Positions 1 to 11,779 of a stretch of 64,000 nucleotides of DNA are shown piece after piece. The stretch is taken from the NCBI RefSeq assembly GCF_021917145.1, contig NC_061070.1:12363390-12427389 (forward strand). The letters are read 5' to 3'. Under the pieces are notes generated by a model. It saw nothing but the letters and a program-made list of their open reading frames with translations, was not told where the DNA came from and searched no databases. Positions within the stretch are counted from its first letter, which is position 1, and each line of letters starts with the position of its first letter. The translations under genes were made by a program, and so were the position numbers. This stretch comes from Hypomesus transpacificus (lineage: Eukaryota; Chordata; Actinopteri; Osmeriformes; Osmeridae).

Positions 1-231
1 AGCTGGATAAATGTTGGTACATGTTTTGGATAATGCTGTCAACTAGAAAGTTACGACTGATATGCTGTGTTGCAGTTGGATGCAGTGTTTGTGTGTTGAC
101 AAGTCAAGTGATTGTGTGCGCCAATGTGATTGCATGTCAGCCGTGTCTAAAGCATGGTTAGCCACGGTGCCTGTGTGGGAGTGTGTGTTCGAGTGCTGCG
201 TTGATGTGAAGCTCCAGTGTGTGACGGTGCC

Positions 232-267
<36 letters not shown>

Positions 268-273
268 GCACAG

Positions 274-2210
274 GCGGAGGGGGAGGACAGCCTGAAGAAG
301 ATGCAGCTGATGGAGCTGGCCATCCTCAACGGCACCTATAGGGACGCCAACATCAAGTCACGTAAGTTACTGTGACATCCCCCCTGGGGTGCCTCTGTCC
401 TTGAACCGAGGCAATGACACTCTCAACCGGCTTTTGTTGTTGTGTGTGTGTGTGTGTGTGTGTGAGCCCGGGTGTTTGCGTGTACGTGGGTGTGAGTTTG
501 TGTGTGTGTGCGCATGTTTGTGTGAGTTTGCGTGTGTGTGTGTGTGTGTGTGTGTGTAAGTGAGTGTATCTGTCCATCTGTGTGAGAGCGGCTGGGTGTA
601 ATTCAAACTGCCTCATTCTCAACAAGTGGGGAGTTTGTGTTCTGAACACAGTAGCTGGACACTGTGTGCTTGGCTTGCTACATTCACTTCAGCGCATTGT
701 GCTTTGGTGTCCCCAGCTGTCCTATGAGTGGTGGGCAGTGGGTTGAGTTGAGTCCTTTCATAGGCTAAGAAAGGCTGTCTGGCTCCAACTGGGCGGCCAT
801 TTTGTGTCTCTCAGTGAGATTTGTGCTTCAGTCTAATCACATGGTGTTTGTCCCAAGCAACGCCAACCAGGCAGTTTTGGTGCCAGATTCCGACCTAAAA
901 CTTTCAGTGAATGCCTATCACTCCTGAATAACTCTTTTTATGGTGTCAAATGCTAATCAACTTACATAAAGCTTGGTTCACCGTATGTAGATAAGGCTTT
1001 CCTACTCATGGCACATGTGCTTGTTCCTGGTGTGAGTTGTGACATGCAATGCATGATGGGATCTAACCTGTGTTTGTCTCCTCCTTTTTTTGGTCCCTCC
1101 ACTGCCACATCTTCCCCTCTCTGTCTTTTTTACACCCCCATCCCTCTATCCTCCTACCTCTCTATCCCTTTCCCTCCCTCCCTCCCTCCCTCCCTCCCTC
1201 CCTCCCTCCCTCCCTCCCTCCCTCCCTCCCTCCCTCCCTCCCTCCCTCCATGCCCCCGTGTTTCCGCTCACTCCAGCCGCCCTCGCCTTCTCTCTTGCAG
1301 CCACTGCCCAGGCCCCACGCCTCATCACCGGCCCCAACCAAGTGCTGCCCCAGGGGGCCCTGCGCACGCCCACCCCGGCGGGCCCCACCATCATGCCCCT
1401 GATTCGACAGATCCAGACTGTCATGCCCAACGGATCGCCTCACCCGGGCGCCACCCTGATGCCCCAGGGGCCCGAGTCGGGCCTCATATACGCCACGCCC
1501 TACGATTACCCCTACACGCTGGCCCCCGCCACCTCCATCCTGGAGTATCCCATCGACTCCAGTGGGGTGTTAGGTAAGCATGCCCCGTGCCCCTGCGACT
1601 GCCCCCCCTCCGCACCCCCCCACCACCACCAACACCACCACCCCCACCACGGCCAGTGGAACCCCGCACCCACGTTGCTGCTGCGGCACGCCTCCTAGGG
1701 GAGCCCCCACCTGACTGCGAGGCCGAGCCCTTACCGGAGATAGCGTTCAGAGAGAAGAGCCACCTATTGTACAAAAAAGAAAAAAAAAACTCTCTAGCTC
1801 TTGTTAGCATCCTTCTTTTCACTTTCAGACATGTCTGTGATAAAAAAAAAAAAGTATTTAAAAAGAAACAAAGAAATCTGTACATTAATGAATAGGGCTG
1901 ATACAGTTCCCTGCTGTCTCCAACTCTATACCCCCTCTCTCCCTCCCCCCCCCCCATACCCAGCCCTGCTGTATGGCTTTGTTAAGGCACTTCAGAAAAT
2001 CGGATTAGAAATATCGTATTACAAACGCGACGTGGCTCCATTAAGAGGGACAGCACCCAGAGGCACAGTGTAAACCTTGAACTGCTACCAACGCATCAAA
2101 ATGCCAACAGCAGCTTTTTTGTCCAATTTGGGTCGGGCACATTTCTGACACCCGAGGGTGTTCCCCTCTCGACTAGCAGGGAGCAGCCAAATTGGAAGGG
2201 TGGGGGGGGT

Positions 2211-2243
<33 letters not shown>

Positions 2244-3487
2244 GGGATGGGTGGGTGGGTGGTTGAGTGGGGGGGAGTTAGTGGGTTTGGGTCTGGTTGT
2301 TTAGAAGGGGTGGGGGGGGGGGGTTGTAACTGTGAGAGGGGGGGGATCGAGGGGGGGGAAGGCCCGGGCAAAGATTTGACCCTGTCTCTTTCTCTTGTGT
2401 AACCTATACAGCCTGTCTCTTTCTCTTGTGTAACCTATACAGCGTCCTCAAAGGCCGAAGAGCTGCCTCTCTACCTGGGCTTTCAGACCTGTCACTTTCC
2501 CATCACTGTGCAGCGCGGAGAGCCCGCCAACCGGCCTCCATTTTAAAGAAACGCACACACACCTTTTTCCTCCCTTCTTCCCCTTTACACAACACACACA
2601 CAGCCTCCCCCAACCCCCCCCCCCCCCCTCGCTCCCAAGTGTTGGACTGGTCGACCATCGCCCCCCCCCCCTTCTAACAACCACAAGCCACACAGGGGGA
2701 GGCCTGTCCTTCCTCATCATGTTCGGTTCCAAATGACCTGTGTGTGTGTGTACTGATGCCCCCTTCTATATATCTATATCTGTGTCTGATGATGAGGGAC
2801 AAATAAGCACTGAGCCCCACACTGCTGCAAACCCCCCCACCTTGAGGTGCCCACATTTTTCTCACGATCTCTCGAAGGGGGTTGGGGTGAGGGTTGGGGT
2901 GGGCGGGGGTGGGCGGGGGCAGGGGCCTTCAGAGGGGTAACATGAGGACGGAGAGGGGTCAGTGGGGGTCGTGTTAAGGTTACGGATCAAGCCAGGGGCT
3001 GGAAGGTACGAGACGGTTGGGCGGGGGGGTCACCTGTAAAAGCTATAGGCCTTATTCGCAAAGGGATTTTAGGACATTCTGTCCTCACTGACTGTCTTGT
3101 CAAAAGGCTGAAGCTGAACTTTTTGGAGTGTAGCCACTAGAAACGACAGTCAGTAATAATAATAATAAAAGATGTTTTGTAACCATTTCGATGGACTGTC
3201 CTAAAATAGCTTTTGGAGTAGGGCCTGGTGCTGTGTGTTGCTTCTCAGAGGACAGACACTCCTGGCACTAATTCCCCGTTCCCTTCCTTTATTCTTTAGG
3301 TGTGGCTTTCCCCACGAGAGGCTAAAAGAGTTTCAAGGATCCTTACTGAGCCCCTCATCCGATCTGAGTGTTAACACACATGCGCTTTTCGTTTCACAGC
3401 TGCCTTTGAATAAAGAACCCTGGGCCAGGCCTAGCAGTCAGACAGTCAGACAGTCAGACAGACAGACAGTCAGACAGACAGACAGTC

Positions 3488-3548
<61 letters not shown>

Positions 3549-4233
3549 GTCAGACAGACAGACAGACTCAAGTCTCTTTCCCACTACTGACGTTTACACT
3601 GGCTTTCCTCCCCCAAAGAGACACAGCTCTTTTTGACATGCATGTATTTGTGTTTGTGTGCATGTGTGTTCTCTTCACATACACACGCGCGCGCACACAC
3701 ACGCAAACATGTTTACATATGCATATTCTTACCTCCCTGACTGTTTCACTGACTGCTATGTTTGGGTTTGAGAAGAAGAAAAAACAATACAATACTGGTT
3801 CGCTTTACTAATCACTTAATTCATTGCCTTTTTCTACTTGTGGTTCTTTGATAAGAGTTGTTCATTTTTTACTACTGCAAATGTGCCTATGAAGCTTCCA
3901 TCTCTGGGCTTTGACCAGGGAGGGAGTGATCAGTATTATATTTAAAAACGAAAAAATAACTGGAGATGCACTTCCTGATGCGTGACCTGAGATTATGTGA
4001 CTAGTAAAGCTTCCCTCTTTGTTTGTGTGTTTGTGTGTGTGTGCAAATATGCCTAATGTCTGTGAATCTGTAACAAGGACTAAAGAAACAATGTATCCTT
4101 ATGGTCAAGGTTACTCCATATTCAACGCTACTAAGTCCAAGATTTCTCCTTGTTATAAAAAAAAATATAAGAGTATAATTTGTGCCTTAACATGTATTTT
4201 CTAATGATATCCTAATTTGTTAGATGTGTTTGG

Positions 4234-4270
<37 letters not shown>

Positions 4271-7200
4271 GTAGTAATATGAAACCCTGATTAATTGACT
4301 TAATGGAAAATGGTGAAGGATGACTCATACCTAATCCCTGTTGTGGTGATGTTGTTGCAATCCGAGCAGGTGCAGTGGCTACTAAAGTTCGAAGGCACGA
4401 TATGCGGGTCCATCCTTACCAGAGGGTAGTGACCGCAGACAGAGGTTAGTTTAGCTCCTGTGCTTTTGTGTTTATCAGCCACGCCTGCGCAATGTCGGTC
4501 CTGGTCTGTTTTGCAACATGTTCACTTTTCTGAAGCTAGTCGTCCCAGGTTTGGGATTCCCTGCCACATACGGAATCCCACCTTCCTATAAAAAACCTAT
4601 CAGTGCAGAACTGGAGTAGTTGCTCCGCGTTTGTAGGGCTATAAAACTCAATTTCAATAAATAGCGACCAAAACACAGAAAAAAACAAACAAACCTGTTT
4701 ATTCAAGTAGAGATACAAACGGACATACTTGCATTTAAGATGAACAAGCTTCACTTAACTCCATTATTTTGATGACCTTATGGATCTGGCATGATGTTTA
4801 TGAAGAATAATGGACAATCCCTTTACAGAACAGTGTTTCACTTTCCCCCTCTGTTTAATGAGAAGGTTGCAATTTATTGATGCACTTAAGTCTTCAGCTT
4901 TTGAAAGATGATTACACAACACCGATCAGTCAAGATAGTCCTTTTGTATTTATTTGTATGCAGAAATTAAGTTCCGATCATCAGGCACATTTTTTGTAAG
5001 GGACAAAACTGAAGTGGTTGTAAAACTGTCATGCCATATTTGTTTTTCACTGTCTAATCAGATTGTATTTTCCTCTCCTTTTTAGTCTTTTTGATTCTAA
5101 ATTTCTTTTTAAAAGCCTCTGCCCTACTGAAGTCCCTCAGAACCTTAGTGGGTGTAACGGACCCGTCTGGCTGTAGGCTGGAGCTCGGGCATTGTGCATA
5201 GTTCACTTTGAAGTTCTCAGCAGATGGGGAAACAAACACAGGCCATCATTAACACAACGGTCAGAGATTTGACTCGCTAAATGATATACCGCCCCCACAC
5301 AGAACAAGAGTTGATCTGGCCATGTAGTTCCACACAGAATTAAGTCAAAGCCTTAGCAAAGATTATATCGTTAAGTCGTTTTTGTTTTTTTGAGGATTTT
5401 GTTTTCATAAACGTAGTATGGAATTAATGTCAAATGGGTCACTTCTGTCAGTCAGTGCCTGTTCTTCTTCATCCTTAGACCCCATTGATGGATTCCACAG
5501 GTGTGTAGTGTATATTCTTCCCACATAATGTGTTTCTACATATCGACAGCACTTCATCACATATGTATGTGTACATGTGTGTAACACGTGAAGGTTTGCA
5601 ATGTGCTTGAGAAGTTGTTGTTATTATAACAACTCATGGAAAATCTAGAACAATGGATTTTAGTGAAATGTACTCATTTTAGTTGATAAGAGGTGAGTCA
5701 TCATCTTTTTCAGCTTTATGATGATGATATGATTTCACTAACATGTATTACTGTATCCATGCACAGTAATCATGTTGCACTTTATATATAATTTGACATT
5801 GCTTGAGCCCTACACCGCAGCACAGAGTATGAAAACGAAATGATACTTAATGGGGGTTATCATCCGCATATTTCACATCCACGTGAGTAATTGCGTTATA
5901 ATCTGTTCTCACAACACGCAGATTCGTGTGATCCTAAAGGGTCTAAGGACATAGTAGTTTGGGCATGGTTGATCAGAAAGTGATTTCCCTGTGAAACGAC
6001 TCTAAAACAGTCAATAAGAAACAACTCTAATGTTACTTAAGTTACTTAAGAAGTGCATTTATAAACATGAGGGGTTTATTACTAAAAGGTCAAACCTTAA
6101 TACATAATGAAGGACAACTAAGTAATGAATAGGTAACACTGACAAAATTAATGAGAAACAACCAGATGAAATTGCACAAAGGCTGGTATTCAATCCACGC
6201 ACAAATAGATTTACCCTTACACCATAATTAACAGTTTCACACAATACAAAGTTAATTAAAAAAAGCTTAACAAAGTTAAGCAATGAAGAGGTTAAAGTTA
6301 TAATAGACTTGATATACATTTGTTTAATAGATAACGTGTGGGGGGGTTAATCTTGCTGAGGGTGGATTGAGTGCCTTCCAAACCATCAACCCTGTGTGTT
6401 CGTACAAGTCTGTCTCATGGTGGCAGGGGAGGATGCAGGTGTAAGATGACCTCTGAAATATGGGCCTCTTCACCAGGTCATACCGGCAAGGACGTTAACA
6501 TCTATAGAGGATCAGTTACACTTCAATTGGGTCAAAAAGTTGTTTACCGTAGATTCTTGTTTTGAGATATCCTTGACCTATATTGCTTTCCAAACGTAGA
6601 GATCGGTGAGGTTTTTTGATCTCTTGTCAATCTGGTAAAGAAGCCACACCTCTCCTTTTCCTTTACATCTGTTGAGTTTTGCTTCATTTGAAAAGAGAGA
6701 CTACGGCACAAATCTTATTTTGCACTGAACGACATTTCAAAAGCATTCTTCATCTCCTCTGCTCCAGTCAGAAAGAGCAGACATGTTTAAAAAGTGAAAG
6801 CTATGACAAACCTCAGATGATGAAATGAAATGAATACATGTATGATTTAAGCTGAAGAGTCTTAACCAGACCACAGTGTAGTGGACTGAGTGTTCAAGGG
6901 TCCACTTTATGGATGAGACAATTGCCAGAGTATGAATGCATTTACGACAAAATTCCACTTGAGACATTTTTTTTATGTTTTACTGTAAGCTTCTTTTTAT
7001 TTTTTGTTGTTGCAAAGAAAATAGTATTTACTTGTGGCTTCTTGAAATATATATAAATATATATATTAAAATTATAAAGCAGGAATGTATATGAAATGTC
7101 AGATTTTACCTGTATTTTGCAAAGAAATAGCGAGGATATTCTAGAGGGCTATTGTAGGAAAGACAAATATGCATCATAGCAGCTTTATAGCACCACTTTA

Positions 7201-8324
7201 GAAAATTTCCTATATTTTTGAATATATTTTAGGGCTTTATACAAAAGACAGGACCTTTTCAGTGTTTATATGCAAGTGCATTTTATATTACGTGTCATGT
7301 GAACTGTCTATTGTCTCTTAAGCTGAGGGCACCGGCTGAAGGGACATCTTTAGCATGCCCATAGCTTAAACCTTCCATGGCTAGAATGCTCTTTAGAAAG
7401 ATACCATGTAGTGTTGCTTTGTATCATTATGGCAAAGATTTTCCTGTTTGTTGTAAATAGAAAACATTGAAAAGGCAATAAAAAATTCTATTGAGTAAAA
7501 AAACAACAAACGCTGTTTTGGCCCTAGATTATTTTCTCCCACAACAATGTGGTCCTCTTGAATTTCTCATTGTACTCTCTCTAAATTCATCTCTGCTATA
7601 ACAAAGAGACATTAATATTCACTTCCTTCATTACCGGCGTCTTAACTCTTGAACCACTGTAGGGACCTAATGCTTAATAGCAGTCAGGTAACAATAGCTT
7701 CACTGACTTGTCAAAGCTACTCCTTTTTCATATCATTGAACTTTCCTCCTCTTCAGATGTCCTGTCCATTCACGTGACTGCTACTAACCATTAAAACATG
7801 TTACTGTGATTGTCTTATTTTCATTTTTCAATTTGTTATTTTGTTTCCTCCTTTTTAACATGTGAGCTATAAGAGGCAGGCTGTTTTTCATGCAGTTTAT
7901 GTAAAATCATGCTTTTTATGATTTTACCACATGTATCTATTTAGATGATTGGTTCTTCCTAAACTCTTGGATTCAAATAATCCACCATATGAACCGCCCT
8001 TACCACAGAACCAGAGGAGGTACTGATGTACTCTCTCTTTTCTCACTCAACATGTTCAGTCCAGGTGGCTGAAGGTGCTGGGTGAGAATGATTGATTCTC
8101 ATTGGTCACATTGATGGGCAGGTCATATGGTGAATGGTATGGATCCAGGGCCAATTTGTGATTAGTAGAATCATGATGTCACCCTGCTGTCACTCGCTGA
8201 AACTAATCTCCTCTCTATCTTTTTTCTTTCCTTTCCTTTTTGTTTTCCCTCCTTTTTATTATTCCCCCTCCCTCCCTTCCGTTTGTTTGTTTCCTAACCC
8301 CACCCAGCCGCCACCGGCAACTAA
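274..8324 (+). CDS. qki: Quaking-family KH RNA-binding protein, 3' part (QKI-5-type path)
   Basis: This STAR-family protein binds ACUAAY motifs in RNA and controls splicing, export and stability of transcripts. The N-terminal Qua1/KH exons lie left of the window. Coding exons seen are 274-361 (peptide begins [20 protein letters not shown]), 1277-1573 (contains [20 protein letters not shown] and ends SSGVLG), 4370-4444 and 8308-8324. Phases agree: C|CC, G|GT and G|CC codons are split across the junctions. Donors are gtaagt, gtaagc and gttagt. The third exon carries [13 protein letters not shown], which includes the RVHPYQR nuclear-localisation segment of QKI-5. The last exon adds AATGN and the stop, the known QKI-5 ending. 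Identity is from recalled vertebrate QKI sequence; fish have several paralogues and I cannot say which this is. A TG repeat lies immediately before the first acceptor. Confidence 0.93.
362..1276 (+). other. QKI intron with GT and CCCT repeats
   Basis: This intron holds interrupted GT arrays (about 441-556), unique AT-rich sequence, and a pyrimidine tetranucleotide array (CCCT)n at about 1170-1249. That array ends just before the acceptor at 1271-1276. The array may serve as an extended polypyrimidine tract. I see no gene in it. Confidence 0.7.
1170..1249 (+). repeat. (CCCT)n microsatellite
   Basis: About twenty uninterrupted copies of ccct lie upstream of the QKI exon acceptor at 1276. Open frames over this region are Ser/Leu/Pro repeats produced by the microsatellite and are not coding. 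Confidence 0.95.
2381..2442 (+). repeat. 31-bp perfect tandem duplication carrying acceptor-like sequence
   Basis: Two identical 31-nt copies (2381-2411 and 2412-2442) each run from a pyrimidine tract through taacctatacag, so each ends in a plausible branch point plus AG. The second AG opens a frame in phase with the shared QKI exon, which stays open to a TAA at 2546. Confidence 0.9.
2443..2546 (+). CDS. Candidate alternative QKI C-terminal exon (unproven)
   Basis: If exon 1277-1573 is joined to 2443, the phase is correct (G|CG) and the reading frame adds an alanine at the junction plus 33 residues, beginning [14 protein letters not shown] and ending NRPPF, then TAA at 2544-2546. The segment follows a good acceptor (pyrimidines, TAAC, ATACAG). 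I do not recognise the tail as a known QKI end, and the open length is only modestly beyond chance. It could equally be 3'UTR or intron. Confidence 0.25.
3300..3325 (+). CDS. qki: Alternative QKI-6-type C-terminal exon
   Basis: After the polypyrimidine acceptor ending ttctttag, the segment splices in phase onto exon 1277-1573 (G|GT) and encodes GVAFPTRG followed by TAA. The mammalian QKI-6 tail is GMAFPTKG, so this is the cytoplasmic/nuclear QKI-6 isoform end with two conservative changes. It lacks the RVHPYQR nuclear signal of the QKI-5 tail. Its 3'UTR would start at 3326 and contains the CAGA repeat and a quaking-type bipartite binding motif at 3807-3820. Confidence 0.88.
3436..3567 (+). 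repeat. CAGA/CAGT tetranucleotide array
   Basis: About 130 bp of cagaCAGA units interspersed with cagt units lie just downstream of the QKI-6 stop. All forward frames read as Gln/Thr/Asp/Arg repeats, so the apparent open frame here is a repeat artefact. Confidence 0.95.
4236..4268. repeat. (AT)n microsatellite
   Basis: About sixteen uninterrupted AT dinucleotides lie about 100 bp upstream of the QKI-5 exon at 4370. Confidence 0.95.
4445..8307 (+). other. Large QKI terminal intron / alternative 3'UTR
   Basis: AT-rich sequence without credible coding. If the donor at 4445 is not used, the frame closes at once (one glycine, then TAG), and the transcript could end at the strong AATAAA at 7477-7482. 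It also contains ACTAAC/ACTAAT motifs at 5735, 7783 and 8202. The last lies about 100 nt upstream of the final QKI-5 exon. Confidence 0.6.
7477..7482 (+). terminator. Polyadenylation signal AATAAA (QKI alternative 3' end)
   Basis: A canonical AATAAA within ggcaataaaaaattc is followed by sequence rich in A and T. It lies 3 kb after the QKI-5 penultimate exon and before the last one. It would therefore serve only transcripts that retain this region, such as QKI-6-type or intron-retaining forms. Confidence 0.5.
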
Positions 8325-11300
8325 CCCTTGACCTTCTGACCTCTGAACTCCTCACCCAATGATGACCTGGCCATTGCCTGCCTGCTGATCAGTTCTCTGG
8401 TACGCTAAACAGCAAATAAGTCCTCCGTGGCTCGGCTTTTTACTGTCAGTGGAGGCACAGCTTGGCACCACCTGACGAATGGACCCCCTATAACGGCCTG
8501 GCGCCCCCTCCTGCCTGCTCTGTCTGCTTTCTGAGGGGGGAGATCCTGGCTCTAGATCTGCACTGAATCATTATAAAGCAATAAGGTCTGAACCCCTGCC
8601 CACTGGCCCGACCCCCTACACTCCACACCTCCCAAACACCACACTCCTCTTCATCAGTATGAGCCAGGCAAACACACCACACTTACCTAAATCCCCTTTG
8701 GAAAGCACCATCCCCAACTCCTGAAGATACAGAAGAATGCCCTGTCCCTCCTCTCCTCTCTCCGTTCCTGACCCATCACCCGGGTGACCCTCCCCACAGT
8801 CAAGGTAACAGAACTGGGTTTGAATGTATAACCCGGCCGGTGCAGCGAGTCCTGATCCCAACCACTGGGGCAGAGAACACAAGCCTTCTCACCCACTTTC
8901 AGTCCCAGTCCCCCCTCAGTATTGGTGTGATATGAACTGATGGGTGGGTTCTATGAACAGGGCTTGAATAAGGACCTGGGCAAACACAGAACAAAGGTTT
9001 GGAGAAGGTAAAGTACCAATATTCACTGTCCCATTACCTGCCATTTGTTTTTCAATCATTGAGGGAGATTTTGCAGTCAAATGTTACTTTGAGGATGTAA
9101 AAGCCATGCTTGCCTATCTGCTGTAAAAATGTATTGAAATTGTAGATACGTGTAAAAAGGGGATGACACCAATGTGAAAAAATAGACACTTTTATTACAA
9201 AAGGTGCTGGTGGAGAAAAAAATCTATATTTTTCCAAAACCTAGACTTTTTATACTTTCAAGTATCGTAAAAGAAAAATGAAGTATGAAACCCTTTATGT
9301 CATGAAAACGGTCCTATTATCTTTATGTGGACGAAGAGGTGTCAAAGACCAAAACAACCTTTCTTTTCATTTTAGGGTTGAGCATTTAACTGAAGAGGAA
9401 ATACTATACGAAGTGCCTTCTTTTACTCATGTTTCTGATATTTGAATGTGTCATCAGCCTTCAAGCTGCAGACCAGGCCAGTACACACAGCCTGTAAGCC
9501 ACAGACATGCAGGTGGATTTCTAATGTTACAAATATATTATTAGTTAGACAAAGTAGCCCTCCTCCCTAGACTGTCCACTGGACAACTTCTAGTCTGAAT
9601 CAGGCAAATTATCATGGCACGATTTCAGACAGACATCCGTACAAGAACCAAAGGAGAGCATTTCTTTAGCCCTTATACCGTCCCCAGACTCCTTGTAATG
9701 AAAGAATGTTGAGTCTGAAGCTACTGAGACATTGATTATCTTGATAAGGAGAGTTACACCATTAAAGTACCAATTAGGAATGTACACAGGCATTACCCAC
9801 AAGGACGTCTCGACCTGCATTACTCCCATGTCTTGTTGGAGAGTAGAGAGTCTGAAGATCAACAACTGTCTCACTGCTACAAGTGGCAGTCTGAATTGCC
9901 TTACACACGAGACATTGCAAGCTTTTACTGTCTTGAGTGTAGCAGGACTGTACTACCCCCTGCTTCTCCCACGACAAACCGTTTTCTTGCCTGTACTCCA
10001 TCTTGACTGTATTCTGGTTTAACAGATGACAGGATGAGCTCTCTAACCAGACAGCTGGTGAGTTAACATTTGCGGTGATCATTTGAGGTGAGGGGTTAGT
10101 GTGGTTGTGGTAGGTCAGTGTGGTCATGCTAATTGGCTGGTTTGAAATGTGTGTACTTCCTGGACTGCACCCAGACATTGCTCCGCATCCCCTGTCTTTA
10201 TTTACTATGCAACAGGATGATGGTGTATGGGGAGTCAGTGTCTCCCATTGGGTCTTACTGTGTGCCATTATTTGCAGTATCAGTAGTTTATGTTGCAAAA
10301 TGCTACAATGGTTGCATATAAATCAATATCATGAATAGTATTATTGGTATTACTGGTATTATTACATTTTTGGACAAACTTTGAAGGCAAATTGATTTGC
10401 ATACACTTTTGATGATCAACAAATGGTATCAAACAAGTGGCTTCATTTATGTGTGGGTGAATGACATATCATAACCAATAACGCATTACATCACATCTCT
10501 TATTTACTTTCACGTCATGCTGTTTTCTGTGTCAGTTTTAATTGTGTCACTTTGACAGCATTTTTCATGTTTGGTGTTTATCTCTGAGTGTGAATATTAA
10601 AAGTGTGTTTTTAGGACTCAAAGCTGTGAAAGCTTGACTTATTATTGAACCCATGGATTGTGTGTAATCATGCCCAAATAATTGCCTATGAGGAAACAGT
10701 ATGTGTATTTGCAGCCATTGTTACAAGTTTATAATGTATTTTTCTATCTTATTTTATATATCCATTAAATTACTTGTTTTCAGATATGAATATCATAAAC
10801 AACAAAACCAGCCACATGATTTGTTTCACTTGAGAGTCTTTGTAGTTCATTAAAATAACTCCTCAATTATCTCCATGTCTTATCTCTACATGGTTCTGTT
10901 GAAAGTTGAATGGGCTGTGGTGAGTAAATGGTTACATGTACATTCAATAACGACTATTAAACAAAGAAAATGATCAGTTGTATTTCCACTCTAGAAAGGG
11001 TTTCCCAGATCTCAAAGGGGACAGTGCATTTCGGTCTTATTGATGAGGCCAATATGTCTGTGAATGAACCGCTGATCTTGTTGGAACAAGAAAGATCAAG
11101 CGGATGATAACTTTTCTTGTGATGTTCTTTCACCAGTATAAACAGTAATCCATCGTGTGGTAGAGTGGCTCTGTTTATGAACTTTATAACAATAGCCACT
11201 CAATGCTCTCTTGAGGCTAAAAGATAAAAAGGACAGGTGTTTAGTGATTGGTTGGAAATAATACTGTGTTGGGGGTTCATGTGAAATTCAAGAAAATACA

Positions 11301-11779
11301 ACATGCCAGAGTGTTTGTTAATCGTCTAGGAAACTACACAGTATATAACAATTTATGGAAATTTGCCTCCAGACGTGATATGCATTGTTCAATAAAAAAG
11401 TAATTTATAAACCCCAAGAGGCACAGACTAAAGCAAACACACTGGAGAATAACTTGAGAGCTTGAAGAACTGCCTCTTGATTTAGTGTGTATTCAGCCAA
11501 GCCCGTCCTTCACAACAGTGGGAGATTACCCTGGCGAGTTGACAAAATTGAAGGAACAGTCACGTGAACATGGCACCTGGGCTGAAAAAGTAAAGGGCAT
11601 CTCAACCTATGGGTGACAAAATCATCCAAATCCCACAACACAGTATGGTAGAGGGAAGAGATGGAAGGCCAATCGATGCCCAGCCCTCCCCCTAGTTGAC
11701 TTTAGTAAAGGGAATTGTGGGGATACTGTCCTCGCTCACCTCGATGAGCAGCATGTGGGTAGTCAGGATTGCGGCTATA
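8325..11779 (+). other. Probable QKI-5 3'UTR and flanking intergenic DNA
   Basis: AT-rich, non-coding sequence follows the QKI-5 stop. An AATAAA at 11391-11396 (ttcaataaaaaagtaat) could be a distal polyadenylation site, giving a 3'UTR of about 3 kb. Open frames near 9774-10298 have no recognisable domain. The 3' boundary is inferred, not seen. Confidence 0.45.

Larger units (their letters stand above)
1574..3299 (+). other. QKI intron / alternative 3' region with G and C homopolymers
   Basis: The sequence between the shared exon and the QKI-6 end is G- and C-homopolymer rich, with long G runs at about 2198-2243 and 2311-2353. It includes a perfect 31-bp tandem duplication at 2381-2442. A tail matching mammalian QKI-7 (EWIEMPVMPDISAH) was not seen by eye. 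It may be absent, diverged, or outside what I can recognise. Confidence 0.6.
3326..4369 (+). other. QKI-6 3'UTR / intron before QKI-5 exon
   Basis: Non-coding. It contains the CAGA/CAGT tract (3436-3567), a CA/CG-alternating stretch near 3676-3706, a quaking-type motif at 3807-3820 and an (AT)n array at 4236-4268. No other gene is seen. Confidence 0.65.

Noticed and set aside
1040-1062. Possible ZNF143-like sequence gcatgatggga
   Set aside because: Differs from the core motif and sits inside a QKI intron with no promoter context.
1008-1957. Several Pro/Ser/Leu- or Gly-rich open frames near the QKI exon
   Set aside because: They are generated by the CCCT array and by off-frame reading of the real exon 1277-1573.
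9774-10298. 174-codon - strand frame
   Set aside because: No recognisable domain, overlapped by + strand frames of similar length, and lies in the probable QKI 3'UTR.
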